DNA of 64,000 bases from Atherinomorus stipes. Lineage: Eukaryota > Chordata > Actinopteri > Atheriniformes > Atherinidae. Position numbers and translations under genes: made by a program. Below are positions 1-12,500 of the stretch, in pieces. Location: NCBI GenBank assembly GCA_023101725.1, contig JALJCO010009113.1, forward strand, positions 1-64,000, written 5' to 3'. Each line of letters starts with the position of its first letter. Positions within the stretch are counted from its first letter, which is position 1. The notes under the pieces are model-generated. The model was not told where the DNA came from. It worked only from the letters and a program-made list of their open reading frames with translations, and ran no database searches.

Positions 1-1124
1 GGCCTGGGTGTGGCTTTTCCCCCTTACTAATGAAAATCTTCATTTAAAAACTGCATTTTGTGTTTGCTTTAGATAGTGCACACTCGAAAACAAAGGTTAA
101 TATTGGTTTGACTTTCACCCGCTTCTGAGCTTTGAAAGAGAGATTGGGGCTGAAAAGCATTGTGACCATTAGCCCGAGTGGAGGGGCTCTCAGTTTGAAT
201 AGTGTTTACAAACAGAAACAGGGAAAATCCGAATTCTACCTTTAAAGCTAAATTTTCAATTTAAAAGACCTAGTCTGTTTCCGTTTATTCTTCAGAAGCA
301 CATCAATTCCTGTAACTACACACATGTAATAATCACGTCAGTCATCAGTCAGTCATTTTCTGTACCACTTATCCAGTTCAGGGTCGCGGGGTTGCTGGAG
401 TCTATCTCAGCTATTATCAGGCGAGAGGTGGGGTACACCTGGACAGGTCACCAGTCTGTCACAGGGCCAACACAGAGAGACAGACAACCATTCACACTCA
501 CATTCTTAACGAGGGGCAATTTAGAGTGACTAATTAACCTAAAATGCATGTCTTTGGATGGTGGGAGGAAGCCAGAGTACCTGGAGAGAACCCACGCATA
601 CACGGGGAGAACATGCAAACTCCACACAGGAAGACCACTGTTGGAATTGTTCAAACCCCTCCCCAGCTGGGAATCAAACTAGCAACCTTCTTACTGTGTG
701 GCTGCGGTGCTAACCACCACGCCACCGTGCTGCCCAAATAATGTGTTATAATCACGTGTTACAAGAAATTAACACTGTTGAAAAGAATGCATCAAAGTGT
801 TGTGTTAACCTTGACGACCCACGTTTCATATACAAATACACACTTGCGAGTCGGCTTCATTCATCCCCATGGGGGAAATTCATATTCTCTAGTCGCAGAT
901 CACAGTTTTACACATTGCAATTATATAAGAACTTAAAATTAATAAATTAAGAAAGATTGCCCCAAACTTTGATTTCCACTCATCAATGTTGCCACCCTTT
1001 TCCCCTAGCTGAGCAAGGAGGTTGTAGCAGTGTTATTATAAATTATTCTTGCAGCTCATGTTTTTGTTTGTTTTTTGCAGGTCATGTTTTTTTTTTCTCA
1101 GTATTGTAGATATACAGTGGTGTA

Positions 1125-1480
1125 CGAAAGTTTAGATACAGTCCCATCAAAGAAAAGGCTAAATTCACAATAGTAATTCTAATAACAAAAACTGAAAAGG
1201 TAATAACAGTTATAATTTAGGAAAACGAAACATTGATTTTGAATCGTGGTTTTAAAAACTAATTTAGAAAACCAAACAAACAAAAGTGTCCCAGACAAAT
1301 TAGAGCACCTTGCTCATGAACAGTGGACCAACATACCTGTCAACAGGTGCAGACGTCTGATTGGACATTACAGAAAACACTTGATCGCTGTGATTGCCTG
1401 ATGCTCAACAAAATTTTAGTTCGGGAGCCCCATCATGCTTGTTTACTTGTTTTATTTTTTGTTTGTTTGTTTTTCATATT
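1125..1480 (+). mobile_element. Tc1/mariner-like transposase 3' fragment (copy 1)
   Basis: The stretch around 1300-1430 reads like the degenerate C-terminal end of a Tc1-type transposase (H-E-Q-W-T-N-I-P, then C-R-R-L-I-G, then L-I-A-V-I-A), next to terminal-repeat-like AT-rich sequence. The same fragment recurs at 4015-4375 and, more diverged, at 44560-44850. There is no catalytic domain, so it is an inactive remnant. Confidence 0.6.
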
Positions 1481-4014
1481 TCTGTTGAACCACAATTCAA
1501 AAGCAATGTCATCATTTTCACAATTTTTTTTATTGATTATGACTTTATTCAGTTTCAATTATTTCACTGACAGCAGATTTTTTTCCGTCTTAATGAGAAG
1601 GGATGTAAACTTTAATAAGCCGTTGTATGATAATCAGCTTTTCTATGTCTTGCTTGCTCCAAGCATCAACACATTAACTTGGTTTTAGCCCCCCGCCCAA
1701 TCTGCCCACACGTTCCTTCATCACTGATTATAATGCAACCTGAGTATTATTGTGTTGCCATTAAAATAAAAGCAACTTATCAAAAGATATCTTTGGTCAA
1801 ACTGAAAATGTTTCTAGTACGGAGGTGTGATGGCTGCATCTGCCACACAGATGTGACCTGCAATAAACACTGTACACATATATCATTTTTGTTTCTTTAC
1901 AGGATTTCAAACATAGAGCTACTGTGACCTTTACAGGGTACATAAATTCAAGTTGTACCTTGAGAGACAGAAATGTACCCATGCTGTCACACTATTTCTG
2001 ACAGTGTAGAGTTTTGTTACTTTGACCTGTTTTACGGGCCGACTCTTCAGTTTATTTTTGGACATCTTATATTCCAGTGTTTTACAGGTTAAGGTTACCC
2101 CACCCCTTCTTTTTGGACTTTAACCTGCCCCTGACTGTCCTTTACTGATGGGTGCAACAGTAGAGAACAGACCGGAGACTGGAGTGTAATCAGCTATTCT
2201 ACAGAATGACTGACAAGACAGACCAGGTTTGTTCATTGCTGCTGTCTTCAGTCCTGTGACTGTGTGTGTGCGAGAGGGAGACAGACAGTTGATGTGTGAT
2301 GTAATAACTGTTTGATGTAGGCGGTTAGCGTGAAATCTTCACATGCTGCTTCATCAGTTAGACCAGTTCTCTCTTGTTTCAGGTACTGTCACACCAACAT
2401 AGTGATCTGTAACACCAACATAATGATCTTCACTGCTTCCCAATCCTGTGTTCTGAAGAAATTCAGTAGAAAAGGAGTATTTAAACACCTTTGAACACAG
2501 GTGTCAAACTCCAGTCCTTAAAGGCTGCTATTCTGCAGGTTGTTTTTCCTGCTCCAACACCCAGTGCTTAATTTGTAAAGTTGGAGGTCCCAAAATGCAA
2601 AGATGGACCATTCTATTGCTGTTGGGATGTGTTTGTTTTCCACACTTTCCTGCCTACAAAACAGAAGTATCCCCATCAGTTATGTTTATCTCATTTTTAA
2701 ATGTGTGAACCTGCCTGGGAACAACGGATGTAAATTAGCAATAACTAACTCTGGTACAAAACATCCATTCTTTTTAAATAATGTTTATTGTACACTGTCC
2801 CTGTCAAATAAACTAATAAACTAAACTAAATTTCATTTATTTAAGTGATTTCTTGATTGAGAACAGGTGTGGCAGTAACCAGGCCTGGGTGTGGCTTTCC
2901 CCCTTACTAATAAAAATCTTCATTTAAAAACTGCATTTTGTGTTTGCTTTAGATTGTGCACACTCGAAAACAAAGGTTAATATTGGTTTGACTTTCACCC
3001 GCTTCCGAGCTTTGAAAGAGAGGCTTGGGGCTGAAAAGCAATGTGACCATTAGCCCGAGTGGAGGGGCTCTCAGTTTGAATAGTGTTTACAAACAGAAAC
3101 AGGGAAAATCTGAATTCTACCTTTAAAGCTAAATTTTCAATTTAAAAAAACCTAGTCTGTTTCCGTTTATTCTTCAGAAGCACATCAATTCCTGTAACTA
3201 TTACACACATGTTATAATCACATCAGTCATCAGTCAGTCATTTTCTGTACCGCTTATCCAGTTCAGGGTCGCGGGGGTTGCTGGAGTCTATCCCAGCTAT
3301 TATCAGGCGAGAGGCGGGGTACACCTGGACAGGTCACCAGTCTGTCACAGGGCCAACACAGAGAGACAGACAACCATTCATGCTCACATTCATTCCTAGG
3401 GTCAATTTAGAGTGATCAATTAACCTAACATGCATGTCTTTGGATGGTGGGAGGAAGCCAGAGTACCTGGAGAGAACCCACACATACAGTACACGGGGAG
3501 AACATGCAAACTCCACACAGGAAGACCACTGTTGGAATTGTTCAAACCCCCTCCCCAGCCGGGAATCAAACTAGCAACCTTCTTACTGTGTGGCTGCGGT
3601 GCTAACCACCACGCCACCGTGCAGCCCAAATAATGTGTTATAATCATGTGTTACAAGAAATTAACACTGTTGAAAAGAATGCATCAAAGTGTTGTGTTAA
3701 CCTTGACGACCCACGTTTCATATACAAATACACACTTGCGAGTCGGCTTCATTCATTCCCATGGGGGAAATTCATATTCTCTAGTCGCAGATCACAGTTT
3801 TACACATTGCAGTTATATAAGAACTTAAAATTAATAAATTAAGGAAGATTGCCCCAAACTTTGATTTCCACTCATCAATGTTGCCACTGTTTCCCCCTAG
3901 CTGAGCAAGGAGGTTGTAGCAGTGTTATTATAAATTATTCTTGCAGCTCATGTTTTTGTTTTTGTTTGTTTTTTGCAGGTCATGTTTTTTTTTCTCAGTA
4001 TTGTAGATATACAG

Positions 4015-4375
4015 TGGTGTACGAAAGTTTAGATACAGTCCCATCAAAGAAAAGGCTAAATTCACAATAGTAATTCTAATAACAAAAACTGAAAAGGTAA
4101 TAACAGTTATAATTTAGGAAAACGAAACATTGATTTTGAATCGTGGTTTTACAAACTAATTTAGAAAACCAAACAAACAAAAGTGTCCCAGACAAATTAG
4201 AGCACCTTGCTAATGAACAGTGGACCAACATACCTGTCAACAGGTGCAGACGTCTGATTGGACATTACAGAAAACACTTGATCGCTGTGATTGCCTGATG
4301 TTCAACAAAATTTTAGTTCGGGAGCCCCATCATGCTTGTTTACTTGTTTTATTTTTTGTTTGTTTGTTTTTCATA
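4015..4375 (+). mobile_element. Tc1/mariner-like transposase 3' fragment (copy 2)
   Basis: Second copy of the fragment at 1125-1480, carried along by the tandem duplication. It shows the same degenerate transposase end and no intact reading frame. Confidence 0.6.
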
Positions 4376-5744
4376 TTTCTGTTGAACCACAATTCAAAAG
4401 CAATGTCATCATTTTCACAATTTTTTTTATTGATTATGACTTTATTCAGTTTCAATTATTTCACTGACAGCAGATTTTTTTTCCGTCTTAATGAGAAGGG
4501 ATGTAAACTTTAATAAGCCGTTGTATGATAATCAGCTTTTCTATGTCTTGCTTGCTCCAAGCATCAACACATTAACTTGGTTTTAGCCCCCCGCCCAATC
4601 TGCCCACACGTTCCTTCATCACTGATTATAATGCAACCTGAGTATCTTTGTGTTGCCATTAAAATAAAAGCAATTTATCAAAAGATATCTTTGGTCAAAC
4701 TGAAAATGTTTCTAGTACGGAGGTGTGATGGCTGCATCTGCCACACAGATGTGACCTGCAATAAACACTGTACACATAAATCATTTCTGTTTCTTTACAG
4801 GATTTCAATCATAGAGCTACTGTGACCCTTACAGGGTACATAAATTCAAGTTGTACCTTGAGAGACAGAAATGTACCCATGCTGTCACACTATTTCTGAC
4901 AGTGTAGAGTTTTGTTACTTTGACCTGTTTTACAGGCCGACTCTTCAGTTTATTTTTGTACATCTTATATTCCAGTGTTTTACAGGTTAAGGTTACCCCA
5001 CCCCTTCTTTTTGGACTTTAACCTGCCTCTGACTGTCCTTTACTGATGGGTGCAACAGCAGAGAACAGACTGGAGACTGGAGTGTAATCAGCTATTCTAC
5101 AGAATGACTGACAAGACAGACCAGGTTTGTTCATTGCTGCTGTCTTCAGTCCTGTGACTGTGTGTGTGCGAGAGGGAGACAGCAGTTGATGTGTGATGTA
5201 ATAACTGTTTGATGTAGGCGGTTAGCGTGAAATCTTCACATGCTGCTTCATGAGTTAGACCAGTTCTCTCTGGTTTCAGGTACTGTCACACCAACATAGT
5301 GATCTGTAACACCAACATAATGATCTTCACTGCTTCCCAATCCTGTGTTCTGAAGAAATTCAGTAGAAAAGGAGTATTTAAACACCTTTGAACACAGGTG
5401 TCAAACTCCAGTCCTTAAAGGCTGCTATTCTGCAGGTTGTTTTTCCTGCTCCAACACCCAGTGCTTAATTTGTAAAGTTGGAGGTCCCAAAATGCAAAGG
5501 TGGACCATTCTATTGCTGTTGGGATGTGTTTGTTTTCCACACTTTCCTGCCTACAAAACAGAAGTATCCCCATCAGTTATGTTTATCTCATTTTTAAATG
5601 TGTGTACCTGCCCGGGAACAACGGATGTAAATTAGCAATAACTAACTCTGGTACAAAACATCCATTCTTTTTAAATAATGTTTATTGTACACTGTCCCTA
5701 TCAAATAAACTAATAAACTAAACTAAATTTAATTTATTTAATTT

Positions 5745-6740
5745 ATTTAGCACAAATTTCTACATCAAACCGGATGCTCAAAGTGCTTTATATAGCAGGA
5801 CATCAACACAAGGCTAAAAACATATAAACATACACACATAAAACCTAATCAAAAAGAGAAGAATTGATTAAAACAATGATAAGAAAAAGATTAAGAAGGG
5901 AAGGCCTGCTCCAAAAGATGGGATCTGAGCATGGTTTTAAAAGATGTAATAGGCTGTGTTGACCTGAGATCAAGGGAGAGTACGTTCCAGAGGCGCGGGG
6001 CAGCAACGGAAGAAGCCCGAGCACTCCTGGAATTGCACCTGTGTCTTGCTACTTCCAGCAGAGATAAAGAGGATGACCTAAGAGATCTGATAGGGACGTG
6101 GCGGGACAATAACTCAGAGAGATAACTAGGAGTAGAACCATGCAACGCTTTAAAGGTCAGTAGCAAGATCTTGAACTGAACCCTGTAGCAAACAAGGAGC
6201 CAGTGAAGATCGGCTAGGACGGGAGAAATGTGCTCATAATGTTGAGAGCCGGAGAGAAGGCGGGCTGCTGCATTTTGAACAGCCTGAAGACGTTGGAAGG
6301 AGGATTTACTAAGGCCAGCAAAGAGTTAATTGCAATAATCATTGCGTAATAAAAACAAGGGGTGGAACAAGTTTCTCAAAGTTTTGCCTTGGAACATATG
6401 ATTTTATCTTTGTAAGCATCCTCAAGTAAAAAAAAAAAGGAGTTCCTAACAACCATATTTATGTGTTTGTCATCCACAGTGATTCCAAGGCTTTTCACCC
6501 AAGAATGTTTAGAAAAAGCCAGGGGACCGAGGGCAGCTGTGGTGGAAGCAAGAATGGAGGGGGGGGGGGGGGGGGGGGTCAAAAGAGATAATCTCCATTT
6601 TGTCCTGATTAAGATGCAAAAAGTTCATAGACATCAAAGTTTGCAACTCCTTGCAGCAGTTTAACAGTCGGGTCATAGAGCCATCACCAGAATGTATGAG
6701 AAGGTAAACCTGAATATCATCTGCATAGCAATGATAGGAT
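5745..6740 (-). mobile_element. 5'-truncated L2/Maui-like LINE, ORF2 C-terminal part
   Basis: Read on the minus strand from 6740 to 5888, this is a decayed reverse transcriptase. It begins at the Y-A-D-D catalytic motif (about 6725-6738), continues with N-F-L-H-L-N-Q-D-K, then S-L-G-I-T-V-D-D, then the block Q-N-A-A-A-R-L-L ... H-I-S-P-V-L-A-D-L-H-W-L, and ends in a 92-residue open stretch (5891-6166) with A-P-R-L-W-N and S-F-K-T-M-L-R-S-H-L. A poly-G run at 6551-6577 and stops break the frame. The order of motifs is typical of fish L2/CR1-group elements. It is 5'-truncated just before the active site and is dead. Confidence 0.8.
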
Positions 6741-8156
6741 ATGTTATATTTCAGAAATTTCTGACTTAAAGGAAGTAAATACTGTAGATTTTACATAGAT
6801 TTCTACCACAGGACACCTCTTATATGTTTGGAAGGTAAATGTGCATCATTTGATTTTTTATAAAGTCCTGCTTCTATTGGTCAGGCTCATGTGGTTCTTT
6901 GATTTAGGTAGCCAATGAAATTAACTTTGTAACAAAGGTAAGGGAGGGGGAGGGGTCAGTGGTGGTAACACACCATGCAGGCCTTCTGAGATCAGTCCAG
7001 TCTGAGTCAGTACTGTCCGATAGCTTCTCGTCCTTCTGCTTTGCTTGTGCTTGTACTGTGTATTTTACTTACGCAGGAGTTGCCACCTGATACTAATAAA
7101 TACAAGAGTATAACTTCTGAACTAATGAAAACATGTTATCTCATAATATCTCAGCCTTTGGGATGCTGGTTTGTTCTAGAAATGTGGACAAACATTTTTG
7201 TCTGCTTATTAGCTACGCGGGACCAGACTGGGTCAGAACCAAACCTCTGATAGAGCTCAGACTTGCTGGCCTCTGACACTAACTGGTAACCTTTCGACTT
7301 TCTTTAAATATGCAGATGCATTTCTGTGGTTTCTACATGTGTCTGTTTTGTCCCCTTCAGATGAGCAGATCAGCGCTTTTATTAAAAGCTGCTGCAGCTT
7401 TTTGACGTCAGAGTTCATGTGAAGCAGATGGTAGAAACTGGTCTCGGCCTTTTTTAAAATAGACACTTTAGTTAGCGGAACATGACAAACTGCGTCAGTG
7501 TGGCTTATCGTTGTTTAATCTAAATATAGCAAAGTTACTTTCTAAACTGCAAGTAAACAAGCTTTGTTCTGTTGCTAATCAAAGTGGAAACACAAACAAC
7601 CCACCAAGGTTGTGTATTCATGGCTGCAAACTGGACACAAATATCATTGTTTTCTATTTGTGTGAGCAAGATTTTCAATACTCCTCCATCAGTTAGCTCT
7701 TCCTCAGGACCCTGTAAGACACAACAGATCAATATAAGCACTCAATTTAAAAAATCACTAAAACTAATATTTTTTCCATAAATTCAGATTTTAAATGGCA
7801 TTTCTCTAATTTTGCAAAACAAGTCTTTTCGGAAGCCGGAGTTTCCTGATGTTATTACTGCTTTCATAACATCCTGCAGTTATCTTACATTAACAACTAC
7901 ATGTGAAGGTTGGAGACTCTTCATAAGAATACTTCAAAAACCTTAAAAAGTTGATACCAGCCAAACAAATATCAGAGTTGATACTTTTTAAAATACTGAG
8001 ATACTACTGTGCTGATACAAAACATGCAATTTGATTTCACGTCTGAGAGTTTTAGGCAATGAAATTATGTGCAAAACCACCAAATTTTAGTTTCTGTGTT
8101 GCATGATCGTGGTATCAGATGTCATGATGATGTTGCTACTGTTAGCGATAATGATG
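6741..8156. other. No gene recognised
   Basis: AT-rich sequence with only short chance ORFs on both strands. I see no splice-flanked conserved exon and no obvious transposon ends. Confidence 0.5.
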
Positions 8157-8442
8157 CACACTAAAAACTCCAGGGTCAAACTGCGGGGTTAAAAAGGGAC
8201 CAAGTAATTTCTGGGTTATTTCAAACCAGACATTTGGGTTGTTGCTCCAACTTCTGGGTTGAAATAACCCAACACTGTAGTCAACATAACCCAACGTCTG
8301 GGTCAAACCTGAAAGTTTGGTAAAAATGAATAAATAAATCAATTAAATAACCCAATTTTTTTTTAGTTGGTCCCTTTTTAACCCAGCGGTGGGTCAAAAT
8401 TGACCCATTATGGGTTATTTTTGACCCAGGAGTTTTAGTGTG
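8157..8442. mobile_element. Fold-back MITE with TGATG target duplication
   Basis: The ends are inverted repeats: CACACTAAAAACTCCAGGGT at the left and its near reverse complement at the right. They are flanked on both sides by TGATG (8152-8156 and 8443-8447). The interior contains many copies of the word AACCCA/TGGGTT in both orientations. It has no coding capacity; a non-autonomous DNA transposon. Confidence 0.75.
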
Positions 8443-9573
8443 TGATGTTTTGTTATTTCCAGTGCTTTATTGCAGGTTATTACAGATTATATTTTGGTAA
8501 ATTTATCACATTTCTATTACATTTTATATTTGAACATTTGCCAGTTAATAAATTTAAATAATCTTAACCTGTACATTTTTATGTATTTATTTATGAATAT
8601 TTATTTGATAATTGAAATAAGTTTTTAATTTGATTTTCATTTAATTTACTCATCAATATAATCTATTATTGTTTTAAAGGCATTTCTTTCCAGTATTCCT
8701 GTTCTACACTTTTACTAATGTCTAATATTGCCCCCTACATTCAAGACATTAATGCAAACTGTACAATCATTTATTAAGGGACAAACAGTATTGACAGAAA
8801 AGAATTGGGTATCGTCCATCCCTAATAGGTTATGCCCTAAAATACTGGATTTTATTTCTTTGATTGCTTTTAGATTTAAGAACTTAAAACAGTTCATTAT
8901 AACTTTAAAGCTTTATTCATACACATCCATGTACAAAAACAGCTTCTTTAAAAGTTTACACTTGATGCAAAAGATACTCCTGAACATGAGTAAAAATAAA
9001 TAAAAATGGTAAGACAAGTGCCATATTGCTTATAAAGCATGAAGACATCATGTACATGTTTTATGCAGTTCTCTGTGGCAAACTGTGCAGAGGAATGTGA
9101 AGTAGTCACATATTTCCTTTTGTTCACTTTTTTGTCTTTTTTTTTGTTGTTTGATATGGAGATTACATGAAAAAAATGATAAAGTCATGTCATTTAAATA
9201 GGAAACCAAGAAATGCTGGTGATGATAATAATGAATAAAACCTGTAAACTAATCTAGTCCTGATCCAAATGGTTCTTGTTCACAAAATCTAAGATGAAAA
9301 TCCAGCTAAAAGCTGGACAATAGTAAATTTAATTCTGAGTGTAGAAAAGGGGCAAACACAGAATAAAAGATGCCTGTGGAAGAACATTTCCTGAAATAAG
9401 CTTAAATTTCGTTGAGTTTATTTTTGGATTAAAAGGGATGTAAAAACAAACACACTGTGGTATTCTATGAACTCTATAAATGAATCTAACCTGGAGCTGT
9501 CAGCTGGTTGTGTTTAATCTCTAATCCCTACAACGTCATGAGAATGCAGCCTGGAATGCAGCTTCATTCTTAC
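8443..9573 (-). other. 3' flank of gene A with candidate poly(A) signal
   Basis: AT-rich DNA downstream of the stop codon of gene A. An AATAAA hexamer on the minus strand at 9417-9422, about 150 bases past the stop, is a reasonable cleavage signal. The rest holds nothing recognisable. Confidence 0.4.
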
Positions 9574-12500
9574 CTAGTGGACCATTGAATAAAAGGTTTC
9601 CCCAGTTAAAGGTTGTGCATGTGCTGATCTGGATGGAGCGCTGGGAAGTCCTGGATCTGCTTTAAAAACAGAAAAAGCCTTCATCAGTTTTGTTTCCAAA
9701 TTACAAGCCAGTGTCTTTTTTTTTTTTTTTTTTTTTTTACCAGTTATAATTCACACACCAAATACGCTGTTTGTTCATACCCTTTTATAGCAGCACTAGT
9801 TTGGACTATAAGCTGTAGATATGATGAGCATTTCAACACTTAAGTAAATGACAGAGTTTTAACAAAATACAAGTTTTTTTTTAGAAGGTGAACAGGATGG
9901 AGCTGGTAAATGCATCGCTTTCAGCTGTGGGATCAGAATCCCCCCCCAAATGCAACAACTGTAATTCAAACTTGATCAGAAACATTTACCTGAAAAGTTG
10001 CTTCCTGGCTGGGATCGTCCTCAAATGAACAAAGCCTTAAAGCATAACTTACCTTTTTCAACCTGGACCTTATTTCTAGGAGTTTATTACTCAGCAGTAA
10101 AATTTCTGCATCATTTTGAGTCCTTCGGACAATATTTTGTTCATTTGCCCTCCAGCATACATCCATATAAATGGGTGAGATGGGGCAACACGAATTGGCC
10201 TCTATATAAGGCATTATGTGAAGCAAAAATCCTTCATTTCACCAATACTTTAAGTAGAATGAACCAACAAACAAGTACTATTGTCCCGTGATTTCAGATT
10301 TAGCTTTCTGTTACTGAGGGCTTTCGCCAAACTCTACTGGCCTCAAGAGCAGCTAACTAGCTAGCCAGACAACAAAACACAGCAATCCACGAAACTCTGA
10401 ACTCACAGGACAATAGTACTCATTCGTTCGTTTGCCAAAGGATTAGTAAAATAAAGAAGTTTTGCTGCAGATAAAGCCTGATGATGCCCATTCATTTTGC
10501 CCTGTGTTGGTATTGGGTGATATTTTAGGAGTGGACAGTTTTTGCTCTGATTGGAGAGTCTCACCTTGTAGCTGAGAGTAATTGGTGTCGGACGTATAGT
10601 AAACAGGTCTAGAATCCTCCATGTCTGCATCTGATGGAGTAAATAAAACATCAGCAGATCATTTAAAGATTGAGTTACTCTGGTAATATCATACGAGGCA
10701 AGAGAAGATGTTGATGTGATGAAGATGTGATGAAGATGAAGATGTGATGGTTTTGTCTCTACATCAACTATAACAAACTGCTGACAAGTGGAGACAATGT
10801 TCATTTAACATAAAGGCTTGAGGCAAGCTAAAAAAAACCAAAAAAAACATGCAAAACTTTAAGCAGCCTGAGTTTATTGTGAAGTGAAATGAAGTGAGGG
10901 GCCCAAAATACAGTTATGCAGAAGAAGATAACGACAGACACAAAGCAACTGAGTAGTATCTTTACCAGAAACTAAGCAATACACAACATGGCAAACATGG
11001 ACGTCTGACCAGAGGGATGTAAGATAAACCCAATAAACCCCTATCCTACAAACCCATATTTCCTCGACACATAGCCTACCTTGCTTTTGTCTGTATTTTT
11101 CCACTGTAGCATATCTCAGTATTTCAGCTCCACTGGCCTCTTCAGACACTGAAAAGCAAATAATTTTTAGTTTACGTGGATTTATTAGGTGTAACATCGA
11201 GTGTAACAATATAAGCACTAATTTGAAGTCTGTACACTGATGAGGCAGGACATTAATTCATCAGTAAGGTCACTGGGCTCATACTGTTAAAATATAAAAA
11301 TCCCTCAAAAAGACTTTCAAAGATTTATTGGTGTTCAACCAGCTTCCAGAAGCTCTGTAACCCCCTCATGTTCTGTGATCAGGACCTGACCTGTCAGTCA
11401 TCTTTTGGTACCGTGAATGATAACAAGAGGATGAGATTGATATCCTAGATTAAAATCCTAGATTTAGGGTAAATAGAGCCTGTACACACCTTATACACCC
11501 CTAATCTAGTATCCACCTTCATCCTCCCTGTACTGTGAGCTCTCTCCAGCCTGTCCCTTTCTCTTTTTTTCCCCTTTCCACCTGCTATAATATTGTAGCA
11601 AAACTAAGCTGCAATGTCTCGGCAATGCAATAGCCCCCTCCCCCTCCGGCCAATGGCCGAATTGCTCTTCAGCCCAAGCCTCTCATTCAAAGCTCGGAAC
11701 TGGGTGAAAGCCAAACCATTATTTATCCATGGTTTTCGAATGTGCACTATCTAAAGCTCTTTTCGCCACAAAATACTTCCTTTTCCTCACTGCATTCGCC
11801 ATTTTTATCGAGAATTGGAGTGAATCTGATGTTTGCTCAAGTTGACGTTTAAAAAAAAAAAAGTTTGCTCCAATAAAAAGGTTTATCCCCACAGAGCGCT
11901 ACGCCCTTAGCTCTGTCATTGGGTGGAGACAATACACAAATCTCCACCCAGAAACATCTCAAAAACACCAAAAGAAGGGGAAAAGATGAAATACAGTTAG
12001 GGGAGAGGGAGTTGTTAATGAAGTCACTACCATATGAGAGTAGACGCCCAGAGGTGTGGATTGACCTGGATTTCACTCACACATGTCAAGCTTTGATTTT
12101 CAGGGGAAAAACTCCAGATTCTACCTTTAATATCACCTGGATCACACCCACATTGTACTTGGATAGAATACTAATGATTTTACATCAAGTCAAGAGTTCT
12201 TATTATCAATAGGCTTTATGCACATCTCCAGTACTTCCTGAACTTAATACTGCACCTTTGTTTCCTGTCTTTCATGATTGGATGAACTGATTAATCCAGG
12301 TCTGTCTGACCTCAGCAAATGGCAAGACACACCTAGATTAATCAGTTCATCCAATCATGAAAGACAGGAAACAAATGTGCAGTATTTAGTTCAGGAAGTA
12401 CTGGAGCTGTGCATAAAGCCCATTTCAATGCTTGTTATTGAGAGGATGACAGGACATTGTCTCTGTTTGACAAAATGAACCATTATACAGTTCCTCACAT

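Larger units (their letters stand above)
1..5735. repeat. 2.9-kb direct tandem duplication
   Basis: The sequence from 1 to about 2835 recurs from 2882 to about 5735 with only scattered substitutions and small indels; landmarks are offset by about 2881 at the start and 2897 further in. Both copies carry the same order of parts: a short GC-richer teleost interspersed repeat (about 340-738 and 3228-3632), a Tc1-like fragment (about 1125-1480 and 4015-4375), then unrecognised sequence ending in the same AT-rich stretch. About 50 bases (2832-2881) at the end of the first copy have no partner in the second. The parallel short ORFs in the two copies are not supported as genes. The left end is cut by the window, so more copies may lie outside. 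Confidence 0.9.

Noticed and set aside
448..4825. Matching ORFs in both tandem copies as a duplicated gene pair
   Set aside because: They fall on an interspersed repeat, a Tc1 fragment and AT-rich DNA; identity comes from recent duplication, not coding constraint.
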